The notes under the pieces: generated by a model
The model's input: the letters and a program-made list of their open reading frames with translations, nothing else
Told to the model about the DNA's origin: nothing
The model's database searches: none
Program-made: the position numbers and the translations under genes
Shown: positions 24,733-33,278 of the stretch, piece after piece
Layout: each line of letters begins with the position of its first letter
Numbering within the stretch: position 1 is the stretch's first letter
Source of the DNA: Lentzea kentuckyensis
Lineage (GTDB): Bacteria > Actinomycetota > Actinomycetes > Mycobacteriales > Pseudonocardiaceae
Assembly: GCF_002150765.1 (NCBI RefSeq)
Contig: NZ_MUYM01000072.1
Location: 62,001 to 126,000 of the forward strand
DNA length: 64,000 nt
Direction of reading: 5' to 3'

Positions 24733-26535
24733 ATGGTTCAACGACGAACCAGCACAGCCGTGCTGGCCGCACTGGCATTCGCGTTCTCGGCGGCGGCACC
24801 GGCCCACGCCGCGAACGAGTCCATCAGCGTCAACTTCTCCTCCCCCCTCGGCACCCCCACCTACCGCGCCTCCGGCTGGATCTACGGCATGACGGAGAAC
24901 GGCACGGGTCCCGCCGACCACTTCTACCGGGACGTCAAGTTCCGGTACATGCGGGCCGGTGGCGCCCAGCTGGACAGTCCCGGCGGCTGGGTGTCCGGCA
25001 AGTACGACCGCCGGTGGAACTCGACCCGCGCCCAGCTGCTGCGCACCCGTTCGCTGGGCGGCGAGTTCGTGCTGCTGGTCCACGACCTGTGGGGCGCCGA
25101 CGGGTATCCGATCTCGCGCTTCCCCGGCGACAACGGCAACTGGACCGACTACGACAACTTCCTCACCCGCCTGATCGACGACGTGCGGGCGACCGGTGCC
25201 CCGGTGCAGTGGGACCTGTGGAACGAACCCAACATCACGCTGTTCTGGAACCGCCCGCAGTCGCAGTACTTCGAGCTGTGGCGGCGCACGTACCAGCGGG
25301 TCAGGGCGGCGTTCCCGGCTCAGCTGATCGTCGGCCCGAGCTGCGCGTGCACTCCGTCGACCGGTGGCTGGTGGCCGCAGTACCTGGACTTCGTGCGCAG
25401 CAACAACGTCGTGCCGGACATCATCAGCTGGCACTCGCTGCCGGGTGACCCGGTGTCGAACGTGAACGTGGCGAACCAGACGCTCGACTCGCGCGGCATC
25501 CCGCACCCACGGCCGTACCAGATCAACGAGTACGGCGCGGGCAACGAGCAGAACCCCGGCGACGGCGCGTGGTACATCACGCGGCTGGAACGGGCGGGCG
25601 CGGACGGCCTGCGCGCGAACTGGGCCAGCGCCGGCAACCTGCACAACGATCTCGGCAACCTGCTCGTCCGCAACTCGGCCGGGCAGCACCAGCCCAAGGG
25701 CGAGTGGTGGGTCTACCGCTTCTACGCCTCGCAGACGGGCCAGATCGTCGCCACGACACCGAGCCAGTCGTACGACTCGTTCGCCACGAAGGCGGACGGC
25801 GTGGCGAAGATCCTCGTCGGCGGCGGCAGCACCACCGGCAACGTCGCGGTCGCCTTGCAGCGCCTGGACACCACGACCGGCATCGTGCAGAACAACCAGG
25901 TGCGCGTGCTGGTCCAGCGCATCCCGCACAACAACGGCGGCGCCGTCCAGGGACCCGTCACCGTGCAGAACACCGTGGTGACGTTGAACGGCAACGCGAC
26001 CACGGTCAACGTGCCGCACAACAACATCGACGAGACCTTCACCATCACCCTGCTCCCGCCGGGCAGCAGCGGCTTCCAGACCGTCGCCGCCGCCCAGCAC
26101 TCCCAGCAGTGCCTGGACAACACGAACCTCAGCAGCGCCGACGGCAACCTGCAGCAGCAGTTCTACTGCGAGGGCGGCGACCAGCAGCTGTGGAACTTCA
26201 CCCCGGTGGCCGGCAGCACCGGAACCTACACCGTCGTGAACCAGCAGTCGGGCAAGTGTCTCGACGTCACCGGCTCCTCGACCGCCGACGGCGCCACCGT
26301 CACGCAGAACACCTGCTCCCCCGGCGCGGCGGGCCAGCAGTACACGCTGCGGAAGGTCACCTACAGCGGCAACGATCCCCACGACTACCAGCTCGTCGCG
26401 CGGCACAGCGGCAAGTGCGTCGACGTCAACGGGGTCTCCACCGCGGCCGGCGCCCGGATCATCCAGTGGACCTGCAAGCCGTCCGGGCAGAGCGGTGAAC
26501 TCAACCAGACCTGGCGGCTCTGGGGCGGCCCCTGA
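24733..26535 (+). CDS. Secreted clan GH-A glycosidase (GH39-like) with CBM13
   Basis: A 600-residue secreted enzyme, ATG 24733; signal peptide ends PAHAA (about 28). Residues 30-350 form a TIM-barrel hydrolase: the WDLWNEPN motif gives the acid/base Glu, and YQINEYGAG gives the probable nucleophile Glu, as in retaining clan-A enzymes. Overall shape is closest to GH39, but family assignment is tentative. A small beta-domain follows (about 370-455), then a ricin-type CBM13 (460-600) with QCLDN, GKCLDV and GKCVDVN repeats and Q-x-W ends. The target sugar is not clear; neighbours suggest hemicellulose side chains. Two CGAACCGGTTCG operators precede it. Confidence 0.78.
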   Translation: MVQRRTSTAVLAALAFAFSAAAPAHAANESISVNFSSPLGTPTYRASGWIYGMTENGTGPADHFYRDVKFRYMRAGGAQLDSPGGWVSGKYDRRWNSTRAQLLRTRSLGGEFVLLVHDLWGADGYPISRFPGDNGNWTDYDNFLTRLIDDVRATGAPVQWDLWNEPNITLFWNRPQSQYFELWRRTYQRVRAAFPAQLIVGPSCACTPSTGGWWPQYLDFVRSNNVVPDIISWHSLPGDPVSNVNVANQTLDSRGIPHPRPYQINEYGAGNEQNPGDGAWYITRLERAGADGLRANWASAGNLHNDLGNLLVRNSAGQHQPKGEWWVYRFYASQTGQIVATTPSQSYDSFATKADGVAKILVGGGSTTGNVAVALQRLDTTTGIVQNNQVRVLVQRIPHNNGGAVQGPVTVQNTVVTLNGNATTVNVPHNNIDETFTITLLPPGSSGFQTVAAAQHSQQCLDNTNLSSADGNLQQQFYCEGGDQQLWNFTPVAGSTGTYTVVNQQSGKCLDVTGSSTADGATVTQNTCSPGAAGQQYTLRKVTYSGNDPHDYQLVARHSGKCVDVNGVSTAAGARIIQWTCKPSGQSGELNQTWRLWGGP

Positions 26536-26624
26536 CCCGGCAGTCGGAGTATAAGTCAGTCTCATGTCTTGACCGTTCGTGCTCGACCCGCTCTTATGTG
26601 TTACTGGGCTCTGCGCGATCACTG

Positions 26625-26634
26625 ATCACGTGAT
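26625..26634 (+). promoter_or_regulatory. ATCACGTGAT palindrome before GH54
   Basis: A perfect 10-bp palindrome in the 157-bp gap between the clan-A hydrolase and GH54 genes, 59 bp before the GH54 start. Possible operator. Confidence 0.3.
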
Positions 26635-26692
26635 GCGTCATTCCGGGATGAGTCCGATACATGCTGGTCCCCACAACGCAGTGGAGCGGCTC

Positions 26693-28210
26693 ATGTCAGC
26701 GAAGGAGCAAGGCAGCAGGACGCGCGGGCGGCGAACGCCGGCCGCGCTGGGCATGTGCTTGGCGATGGTGCTGACCGCGGTGCCAGTGGTGGCAACCGCG
26801 GCGGCACCCGCGCCGGTCCCGGTGCCGGCGGCGGCCACCGGGCCGTGCGACATCTACGCGTCCGGCGGCACACCCTGTGTGGCCGCGCACAGCACGGTGC
26901 GGGCGCTCTACGGCTCGTACGGCGGCAACCTCTACCAGGTCAGGCGTTCCTCGGACAACACGACCAGGGACATCGGCGTGCTGGCCGCGGGCGGCACGGC
27001 GAACTCCGCGCCCCAGGACGCGTTCTGCGCCGGCACCTCCTGCGTGATCACGGTGGTCTACGACCAGTCCGGCCGCGGCAACGACCTGTGGTACCAGGGT
27101 TCGAGCGTCGTTCCCGGCTCACCGCAGAGCAGGCCGGCGGTCGCGACCTCGGAGTCGCTGACCGTCAGCGGCAGCAAGGCCTACTCGCTCTACATCAACC
27201 CCGGCAACAGCTACTGGCGTGACGGCCACCTGACCGGCGTGCCCACCGGCAGTGCGCCGGAAGGCATGTACATGGTCACCAGCGGCACGCACGTCAACGG
27301 TGGCTGCTGCTTCGACTACGGCAACAGCGAGACGACCAGGAAGGCCGACGCCGCCGGGGCGATGGACGCCATCAACTTCAGCACGCAGTGCTGGTTCGGC
27401 GGCTGCCAGGGCACCGGTCCCTGGGTCCAGGCCGACCTCGAGTGGGGGCTCTTCCCCGGCGGCAGCAAGTCGTGGAATCCCAACCAGAGGGCGTTCCCGA
27501 ACAAGTTCGTGACGGCGATGCTGAAGAACAACGGGACGTCGCGGTTCGCGATCAAGGGCGGCAACGCGCAGTCCGGTGGCATGACGACGTTGTGGGACGG
27601 CTCGCTCCCGTCCGGCTACAGCCCCATGAGGAAGCAGGGCGCGATCATCCTCGGCAGCGGCGGTGACTGCTGCAAACCGGACGGTGGCGCCAACCTCAGC
27701 GCGGGCACCTTCTACGAGGGCGCGATGGTCGCGGGCTACCCGTCCGACGCGACCGAGAACGCGGTGCAGGAGAACGTCATCGCGGCCGGCTACAGCACGG
27801 GCGGCACCCCCGGCACCACCGGAGCGGTGCGCGGGCTCGGCTCCGGCAGGTGCCTCGACGTCAACGCGAGCAGTACCGCGGCCGGCACGCCGTTGCAGAT
27901 CTGGGACTGTCACAGCGGCACCAACCAGACCTGGTCGCGCACCGCCACCGGCCAACTGACTGTCTACAGTGGAGACAGCACCAGGTGCGCGGCGGCGCAG
28001 AACAACCAGACCGCGCCGGGCACCGCCGTGGTGATCGCACCATGCGACGGCGGAGCAGGACAACGGTGGCAGTTCAACGCCAACGGCACGATCACCGGCA
28101 CGCAGTCCGGGATCTGCCTGGACGTCAACGGCGGCGCCACCGCCAACGGCAGCAAGATCATTCTGTGGACCTGCCACGGTGGCAACAACCAGCAGTGGTC
28201 GTTCGGATGA
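26693..28210 (+). CDS. GH54 alpha-L-arabinofuranosidase with CBM13
   Basis: A 505-residue secreted enzyme; start at ATG 26693 (MSAKEQ) after GTGGAG. Signal region to about residue 48. The catalytic domain (49-370) opens CDIYASGGTPCVAAHSTVRAL and holds the GH54 marks: the vicinal cysteine pair in GGCCFDYGNSE, QADLEWGLF where the nucleophile Glu is expected, and LGSGGDCC with the acid/base Asp. In the fungal enzyme Asn follows the nucleophile; here it is Trp. A C-terminal ricin-type CBM13 (about 375-505) replaces the arabinose-binding CBM42 of fungal GH54. It removes arabinose from arabinoxylan or arabinan. Confidence 0.85.
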   Translation: MSAKEQGSRTRGRRTPAALGMCLAMVLTAVPVVATAAAPAPVPVPAAATGPCDIYASGGTPCVAAHSTVRALYGSYGGNLYQVRRSSDNTTRDIGVLAAGGTANSAPQDAFCAGTSCVITVVYDQSGRGNDLWYQGSSVVPGSPQSRPAVATSESLTVSGSKAYSLYINPGNSYWRDGHLTGVPTGSAPEGMYMVTSGTHVNGGCCFDYGNSETTRKADAAGAMDAINFSTQCWFGGCQGTGPWVQADLEWGLFPGGSKSWNPNQRAFPNKFVTAMLKNNGTSRFAIKGGNAQSGGMTTLWDGSLPSGYSPMRKQGAIILGSGGDCCKPDGGANLSAGTFYEGAMVAGYPSDATENAVQENVIAAGYSTGGTPGTTGAVRGLGSGRCLDVNASSTAAGTPLQIWDCHSGTNQTWSRTATGQLTVYSGDSTRCAAAQNNQTAPGTAVVIAPCDGGAGQRWQFNANGTITGTQSGICLDVNGGATANGSKIILWTCHGGNNQQWSFG

Positions 28211-28271
28211 AGCAGCGGCGACTACCTCGTCCGGAGTGCGGGCGCTGACCCGAGTGGTGGTCGCGGCTAGC

Positions 28272-28303
28272 CGCTGAACGGCGCTTGTCGGCGCCGTTCA
28301 GCG
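28272..28303. terminator. 13-bp stem hairpin sharing the TGAACGGCGC core
   Basis: CGCTGAACGGCGC (28272-28284) pairs with GCGCCGTTCAGCG (28291-28303), loop TTGTCG, 61 bp after the GH54 stop. The TGAACGGCGC core recurs in the 27-bp repeat at 21844. Confidence 0.65.
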
Positions 28304-28318
28304 CGCCCTACGGTCATG

Positions 28319-28332
28319 TGGGAGCGCTCCCA
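28319..28332 (+). promoter_or_regulatory. CebR/CelR-type box TGGGAGCGCTCCCA (perfect)
   Basis: Exact match to the 14-bp palindrome bound by CelR of Thermobifida fusca and CebR of Streptomyces, LacI-type regulators released by cellobiose. It ends 34 bp before the GH9 start. Confidence 0.85.
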
Positions 28333-28366
28333 GAATCCCGTCGACGAGGACGGAGAACCTCACGAC

Positions 28367-30943
28367 ATGAGATCGCAACCCCTAGGCCTGCTCGCATCCG
28401 CGCTGGTGGTGACACTCGCCGCGACCACATTCCCCGCGGCAGGTAATGCCGTGGCGGCGGAGTACGAGCGCGTGCTCAACGGAAAGTTCGACAGCGGTTC
28501 CGCCGACCCCTGGTGGAGCAGCGCCGGTGTGACCAACCAGATCACCGGCGGTGAGCTGTGCGCGGCGGTCACCGGAGGAACCACCAACCCCTGGGACGCG
28601 CTGGTCGGCCAGAACGGCGTGCCGTTCGAGAGCGGGCAGTCCTACACCTTCTCGTTCGACGCCCACGCCACCACCGCGCAGACCATCGCCGCCGCGGCCG
28701 GCGAGAGTGTGAGCCCCTATCGCGGGATCGCCCGGCAGGAGTTCGCGGTCACCACCGCGAAGCAGCACTTCACCTTCACCTTCACGTCCACATTGGACTT
28801 CCCGGACGCCGGCAACGGCCAGGTCGCCTTCCAGCTGGGCGGCCAGTCCGCCAACAACACCATCTGCGTGGACAACGTCTCGGTGACCGGTGGCGTGAAA
28901 CCGCCCGGCGGCGTGACCCCCAATCCCACCAAGAAGGTCCAGGTCGACCTGGTGGCGTACGTGCCGGGCCTGCCCAAGCGCGCCACCCTCGTCTCCACCA
29001 CCACCTCGGCGCAGACGTGGACCCTCAAGAACTCCGCGGGCGCGGCGGTGGCCACCGGTCAGACCACGCCCAAGGGAGCGGACGCGACGTCCGGCGACTC
29101 GGTGCACCTGATCGACTTCTCGTCGTTCGACACGCCGGGCACCGGCTACACGCTGTCCGTCGGCGCCGACACCAGCTTCCCGTTCGACATCTCCGCCGAC
29201 CCGATCAAGAAGCTGCGCTACGACTCGCTCGCGTTCTTCTACCACCAGCGCAGCGGCACGCCGATCGACGCGCAGTACGTGGGCACCGAGTACGCGCGCC
29301 CCGCCGGTCACGTCAACGTCGCACCCAACAAGGGTGACGACAACGTGCCGTGCCGTGCCGAGATCACCTGTGGTTACACGCTCGACGTGCGCGGCGGCTG
29401 GTACGACGCGGGCGACCACGGCAAGTACGTGGTCAACGGCGGCATTTCGGCCTGGCAGCTGTTGAACTCCTACGAGCGGGCCACGCGAGTCGGTGACGCC
29501 ACGGCGTTCCGTGACGGCACGCTCGCCATCCCGGAGCGCTCCAACGGCGTGCCGGACCTCCTCGACGAGGCGCGCTGGGAGGTCGACTTCCTGCTGAAGA
29601 TGCAGGCACCGGACGGCATGGCGCACCACAAGATCCACGACGCGGCCTGGACGGCGCTGCCCACCCGTCCCGAACTGGACGACCAGGCCCGCCGGCTGTC
29701 CGCGACCAGCACGGCGGCGACGCTGAACCTGGCCGCGGTGGCGGCGCAGGCGTCCCGGCTCTGGCGCGGCATCGACGCGACCTACTCGGCGAAGCTCCTC
29801 GCGGCGGCACGGAAGGCGTACACGGCGGCCAAGGCCAACCCCGCGAAGCTCGCCGACGCAGCCGACAACGTCGGTGGCGGCGCGTACGACGACAAGACCG
29901 TGAGCGACGAGTTCTACTGGGCCGCGGCGGAGCTCTACGCGACCACCGGCGACTCGGCGTACCGGACCGACGTGACCGGCTCCCCGCACTACAAGGCGGC
30001 CGGCCTCACCAGGGCGGGCTTCTACTGGGGCGGCACGGCTCCGCTGGGCGACATCACGCTCGCCCTGGTGCCCAACGGGTTGCCCGCGGCGGACGTCACG
30101 GCGATCAGGGCGGCGTTCGCCTCCGTGGCCGACCAGCACCTGGCCGCGATGGCGGGCATGGGCTACGCGACGCCTTATGACAACAGCGCCGACGGGTACG
30201 TGTGGGGATCGAACTCCGCGGTGCTCAACAACGCTCAGGTGCTGGCACTGGCACATGACTTCACCGGTGCCACCAAGTACCGCGACGGCGTGTTCGAGGC
30301 GCTGCACTACCTCCTCGGCCGCAACCCGCTCAGCACCTCGTACGTGGCGGGCTACGGCGACCAGGCCGTGCGCAACGTCCACCACCGGTTCTGGGCGCAC
30401 CAGAACGACGCCACCCTGCCGATCGCGCCGCCCGGATCACTCTCCGGCGGCCCGAACAGCGCGCTGCAGGACCCCGTGGTCCAGCGGTTGCTCGTCGGCT
30501 GCCCACAGCAGAAGTGCTGGGTGGACGACATCGGCGCCTACTCGGTGAACGAGGTCGCGGTCAACTGGAACTCCGCGCTCGCCTGGGTTTCCGGCTGGGC
30601 CGCGGAGAAGTCCGGGGCTCCCGTGAGCAAGCCGGACTGCGAGGTGCGCTACGAGGCCAACAAGTACCAGGGCGGCCTGACGGCGCACGTGAGCATCACC
30701 AACTCCGGCACCACCGCGTGGAACGGCTGGAAGCTCGCGTTCGCCTTCCCCGGCACCCAGCGGATCACCCAGGGGTGGGCGGCGAACTGGAACCAGACCG
30801 GTGGCGACGTGACCGCCACGAACATGTCGTGGAACGCCCAGATCGACCCCGGCAAGTCCGTCTACATCGGATTCAACGCCTCCGGCACCGGAGCCGATCC
30901 GACGGCGTTCACCATCAACGGCAAGGCGTGCAAGTCCGGCTGA
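28367..30943 (+). CDS. GH9 endoglucanase: CBM4-Ig-GH9-CBM2
   Basis: An 858-residue secreted cellulase, ATG 28367; signal ends AVAAE. Order: CBM4-like domain (about 26-180, YERVLNGKFDSG, ICVDNVSVTG), Ig-like N-terminal GH9 domain (about 195-285), catalytic domain (about 290-760) with GGWYDAGDHGKY carrying the base Asp pair, VHHRFW and NEVAVNWNSALAW carrying the acid Glu, then CBM2 (about 765-858) starting CEVRYEANKYQGG. This is the CbhA/E1-type processive layout. It hydrolyses beta-1,4-glucan, and the CBM2 anchors it to crystalline cellulose. A perfect cellobiose-responsive box precedes it. Confidence 0.93.
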   Translation: MRSQPLGLLASALVVTLAATTFPAAGNAVAAEYERVLNGKFDSGSADPWWSSAGVTNQITGGELCAAVTGGTTNPWDALVGQNGVPFESGQSYTFSFDAHATTAQTIAAAAGESVSPYRGIARQEFAVTTAKQHFTFTFTSTLDFPDAGNGQVAFQLGGQSANNTICVDNVSVTGGVKPPGGVTPNPTKKVQVDLVAYVPGLPKRATLVSTTTSAQTWTLKNSAGAAVATGQTTPKGADATSGDSVHLIDFSSFDTPGTGYTLSVGADTSFPFDISADPIKKLRYDSLAFFYHQRSGTPIDAQYVGTEYARPAGHVNVAPNKGDDNVPCRAEITCGYTLDVRGGWYDAGDHGKYVVNGGISAWQLLNSYERATRVGDATAFRDGTLAIPERSNGVPDLLDEARWEVDFLLKMQAPDGMAHHKIHDAAWTALPTRPELDDQARRLSATSTAATLNLAAVAAQASRLWRGIDATYSAKLLAAARKAYTAAKANPAKLADAADNVGGGAYDDKTVSDEFYWAAAELYATTGDSAYRTDVTGSPHYKAAGLTRAGFYWGGTAPLGDITLALVPNGLPAADVTAIRAAFASVADQHLAAMAGMGYATPYDNSADGYVWGSNSAVLNNAQVLALAHDFTGATKYRDGVFEALHYLLGRNPLSTSYVAGYGDQAVRNVHHRFWAHQNDATLPIAPPGSLSGGPNSALQDPVVQRLLVGCPQQKCWVDDIGAYSVNEVAVNWNSALAWVSGWAAEKSGAPVSKPDCEVRYEANKYQGGLTAHVSITNSGTTAWNGWKLAFAFPGTQRITQGWAANWNQTGGDVTATNMSWNAQIDPGKSVYIGFNASGTGADPTAFTINGKACKSG

Positions 30944-30961
30944 TCGCCTGAACCACCACCA

Positions 30962-31001
30962 CCGCCGCACAGTCCGACGAACTCGTCGGGCTGTGCGGCG
31001 G
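30962..31001 (+). terminator. Long hairpin (about 19-bp stem) after GH9
   Basis: Arms starting CCGCCGCACAG and ending CTGTGCGGCGG, nearly perfect (one G-T pair), 18 bp after the GH9 stop. It ends the GH9 mRNA or acts in the leader of the next small gene, whose GAGGAG site begins 8 nt later. Confidence 0.65.
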
Positions 31002-31020
31002 CGCACGTGAGGAGAACTTT

Positions 31021-31260
31021 GTGGACCGCGCACGCGAGACCTGCCTCATCGCGGACGCGCTGTCCCAACTGACGCACGAACACCGCGAGGTCATCATCCG
31101 GGCCTGCTACCGCCGTGAGACCGTTGCCGAGCTCGCCGACGCGCTCGGCCTGCCGCAGGACACGGTGAAGTCCCGCCTGCACCACGGTCTGCGCGCGCTG
31201 GACCTGGCGCTGCGGGAGAACGATGTCATCGCGCGCCCTGCGGGCGACGCACCCGGCTGA
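31021..31260 (+). CDS. Orphan sigma-70 region 4 protein
   Basis: A 79-residue protein with GTG start, five nt after GAGGAGAA. It consists of region 4 of an ECF sigma factor: IADALSQLTHEHREVIIRACY then ETVAELADALGLPQDTVKSRLHHGLRALDLAL. Region 2 is absent and no frame upstream restores it, so it cannot act as a normal sigma factor. It could be a remnant, or a small -35-binding protein of the kind that works with a partner lacking region 4. A strong ribosome site and intact helices argue that it is translated. Confidence 0.7.
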   Translation: MDRARETCLIADALSQLTHEHREVIIRACYRRETVAELADALGLPQDTVKSRLHHGLRALDLALRENDVIARPAGDAPG

Positions 31261-31278
31261 ACGCCTCTGGACATGCAA

Positions 31279-31312
31279 GGATCCCGCACCGGTCATCACC
31301 GGTGCGGGATCC
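31279..31312. terminator. 15-bp bidirectional terminator
   Basis: GGATCCCGCACCGGT (31279-31293) and ACCGGTGCGGGATCC (31298-31312), loop CATC, perfect. It lies between the convergent ends of the sigma region-4 gene and the GH43 gene. Confidence 0.85.
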
Positions 31313-31322
31313 GTCTCTCAGG

Positions 31323-33278
31323 TCACGGGGTGGTGAGCTCGAACCGCGACACCGCCACCGAACCGCCGAGGGCCTGCGTGGCGTGGTTGAAGATGCCGAA
31401 CCGGTAGCCCATGAAGAACTGCCATTCGTTCTTCAACGTGAAGCCCGTTCCCAGCGAGGTGAAGTTCACCCCGTCCGTGCTGTAGGAGAACCGGGCCTGT
31501 CTGCCGCTGCCGGGACGAATGTCGGCGTTGGCGCGCAACCAGATCCGGTTGCCGGAGAGGTTCGCGCTCGCGATCTCCGTGCCGGTGCCGGTGGTGTTCC
31601 AGTTGCCGTCCATGGTGAGGCCGTTGACCATGACGACCCGGTTGCGGCCGCTGTCGCGTTTCACCCCGATCCACGCCGACGAGTCGCGCAGCATCGCGAG
31701 GCCGCTGCGGTCGCCGTCGCGCATCGAGGTCACGTCGAGCGCCACGGTGGCGGTCGACGACGGGCCCTGGATGCGGTGGGTCAGCGTGTTGCGGGCGTTG
31801 TACAGGTCGTTCGTGACGGTCGCGGTCGAGAGCCGCAAACCGTTGTTGACGCTGTACTTCGGGGTGTCCGGGTTGTGGTTCCACTCCCACTGCGGCCCGA
31901 GTTTGGTGCCCTCGAACGTGTCCGCGCCGATCATCGGTTTGACCTGGCGTGGCGGCGGTGGGAGGTTCGGCATCGGGTAGGTCGCGCCCCAGCCGCCGTT
32001 GACCGTGGTGATGCGCGGCCAGCCGTCCGCGGTCCAGGTGATCGGCGCGAGCACCGGCACGCGGCCGCCGGGATAGGCGTCGATGAACGCCATGTAGTAC
32101 CAGTCGCCGTTCTGCGTCTGCACGAGACCGCCCTGGTGCGGCACTCCCGCGCCCTGGACCGGGGTGGGCATGTTCAGCAGCACCTGCTGGACGGTGTACG
32201 GGCCGAACGGACTGGACGCCTTGAGCACGTACTGGCCGTTCGCCGGCCTGGTCAGCCAGATGTAGTAGCTGCCGTTGCGCTTGTAGAACCGGGCGCCTTC
32301 GAGGGTGCCGATGTTCGACGGCGTCTGGAACACCTGCTGCGAGCGCACCTCGGACTTCCCGTCCGGTGAGAGCTGCGCGACGCTGATCTGGGTGTTGCCG
32401 TAGGCGACGTACATCGTGTCGTTGTCGTCGACCAGCATTCCGGCGTCGTAGTAGCACTTGTTGATGGTGGACAGCTTGGACCACTGGCCGTCCACAGCCG
32501 CGGCGGTGTAGATGTGGGTCTGCGCGAAGTCGACGCACCCGCCCCAGTAGTACGTCTTGTTGCTCTTGCGGAAGTTCAGGAACGACGCCCAGATCCCGCG
32601 CACGTACCCGCGCCCGCCGTTGAGGTCGTACTTGGCACCGAAGTCCAGCCGTGGCACGGAATGCCCGGCGTACTCCCAGTTGACCAGGTCGTAGGAGCGC
32701 AGGATCGGCGCGCCCGGCGAGTAGTGCATGGTCGACGCCGAGTAGTAGTACGCGTCGTCCACGCGGATGATGTCACCGTCGGCGAAGTCCTGCCACACCA
32801 CCGGGTTCTTGAACGAGGCGGCCTGTGGCGGCGCGGTGGTCGTCGTCGTGGTGGTCGTCATGGTCGGAGGCGTTCCGGTGTCGTCGCAGGTGACGCCGTT
32901 CAGACTGAACGAGGCCGGATCCGGGTTGGCCGAGGAGAACGTGGCGTTGAACCCGAAATCGACCTTGCCACCGCTCGGCACGGAACCGTTGTAGGAGGCG
33001 TTGCGCGCGCTGACCTCGGTGCCGCTCTGCGTGATCACGGCGTTCCAGTGCTGGCCGACCTGCTGGCCGCCCGCGTAGGTCCACTCCAGGTTCCAGCTGG
33101 TGAGCGCGTCACCGGTGTTGGTGATGGACACGGACGCGCCGAAGCCGCCCTGCCATTCGGAGGTCTTGGCGTACGTGACCGAACAGCCGGGAGCCGCCTG
33201 GGCGGCCGTGCTCGCGGCGAGCCCTCCTGCCACGAGGGTGAGTGCGGCGAGCGCCGCCGCGATCGGGGCGCGCCTCAT
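31323..33278 (-). CDS. GH43 hydrolase with N-terminal CBM2 and C-terminal concanavalin-like domain
   Basis: A 651-residue secreted enzyme; signal ends AAQAA, then CBM2 (about 30-132, GCSVTYAKTSEWQGG), a poly-Thr linker, the five-blade GH43 domain (about 150-460) and a beta-xylosidase C2-type lectin-like domain (about 465-651). Expected GH43 acids are visible: Asp in QDFADGDIIRV, Asp in YYDAGMLVDD, Glu in LEGARFY. It should release arabinose or xylose from arabinoxylan. Its ATG overlaps the GH27 stop by 4 nt, so it is co-translated as the last gene of a four-gene operon. Closed by the hairpin at 31279. Confidence 0.88.
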   Translation of the reverse strand: MRRAPIAAALAALTLVAGGLAASTAAQAAPGCSVTYAKTSEWQGGFGASVSITNTGDALTSWNLEWTYAGGQQVGQHWNAVITQSGTEVSARNASYNGSVPSGGKVDFGFNATFSSANPDPASFSLNGVTCDDTGTPPTMTTTTTTTTAPPQAASFKNPVVWQDFADGDIIRVDDAYYYSASTMHYSPGAPILRSYDLVNWEYAGHSVPRLDFGAKYDLNGGRGYVRGIWASFLNFRKSNKTYYWGGCVDFAQTHIYTAAAVDGQWSKLSTINKCYYDAGMLVDDNDTMYVAYGNTQISVAQLSPDGKSEVRSQQVFQTPSNIGTLEGARFYKRNGSYYIWLTRPANGQYVLKASSPFGPYTVQQVLLNMPTPVQGAGVPHQGGLVQTQNGDWYYMAFIDAYPGGRVPVLAPITWTADGWPRITTVNGGWGATYPMPNLPPPPRQVKPMIGADTFEGTKLGPQWEWNHNPDTPKYSVNNGLRLSTATVTNDLYNARNTLTHRIQGPSSTATVALDVTSMRDGDRSGLAMLRDSSAWIGVKRDSGRNRVVMVNGLTMDGNWNTTGTGTEIASANLSGNRIWLRANADIRPGSGRQARFSYSTDGVNFTSLGTGFTLKNEWQFFMGYRFGIFNHATQALGGSVAVSRFELTTP

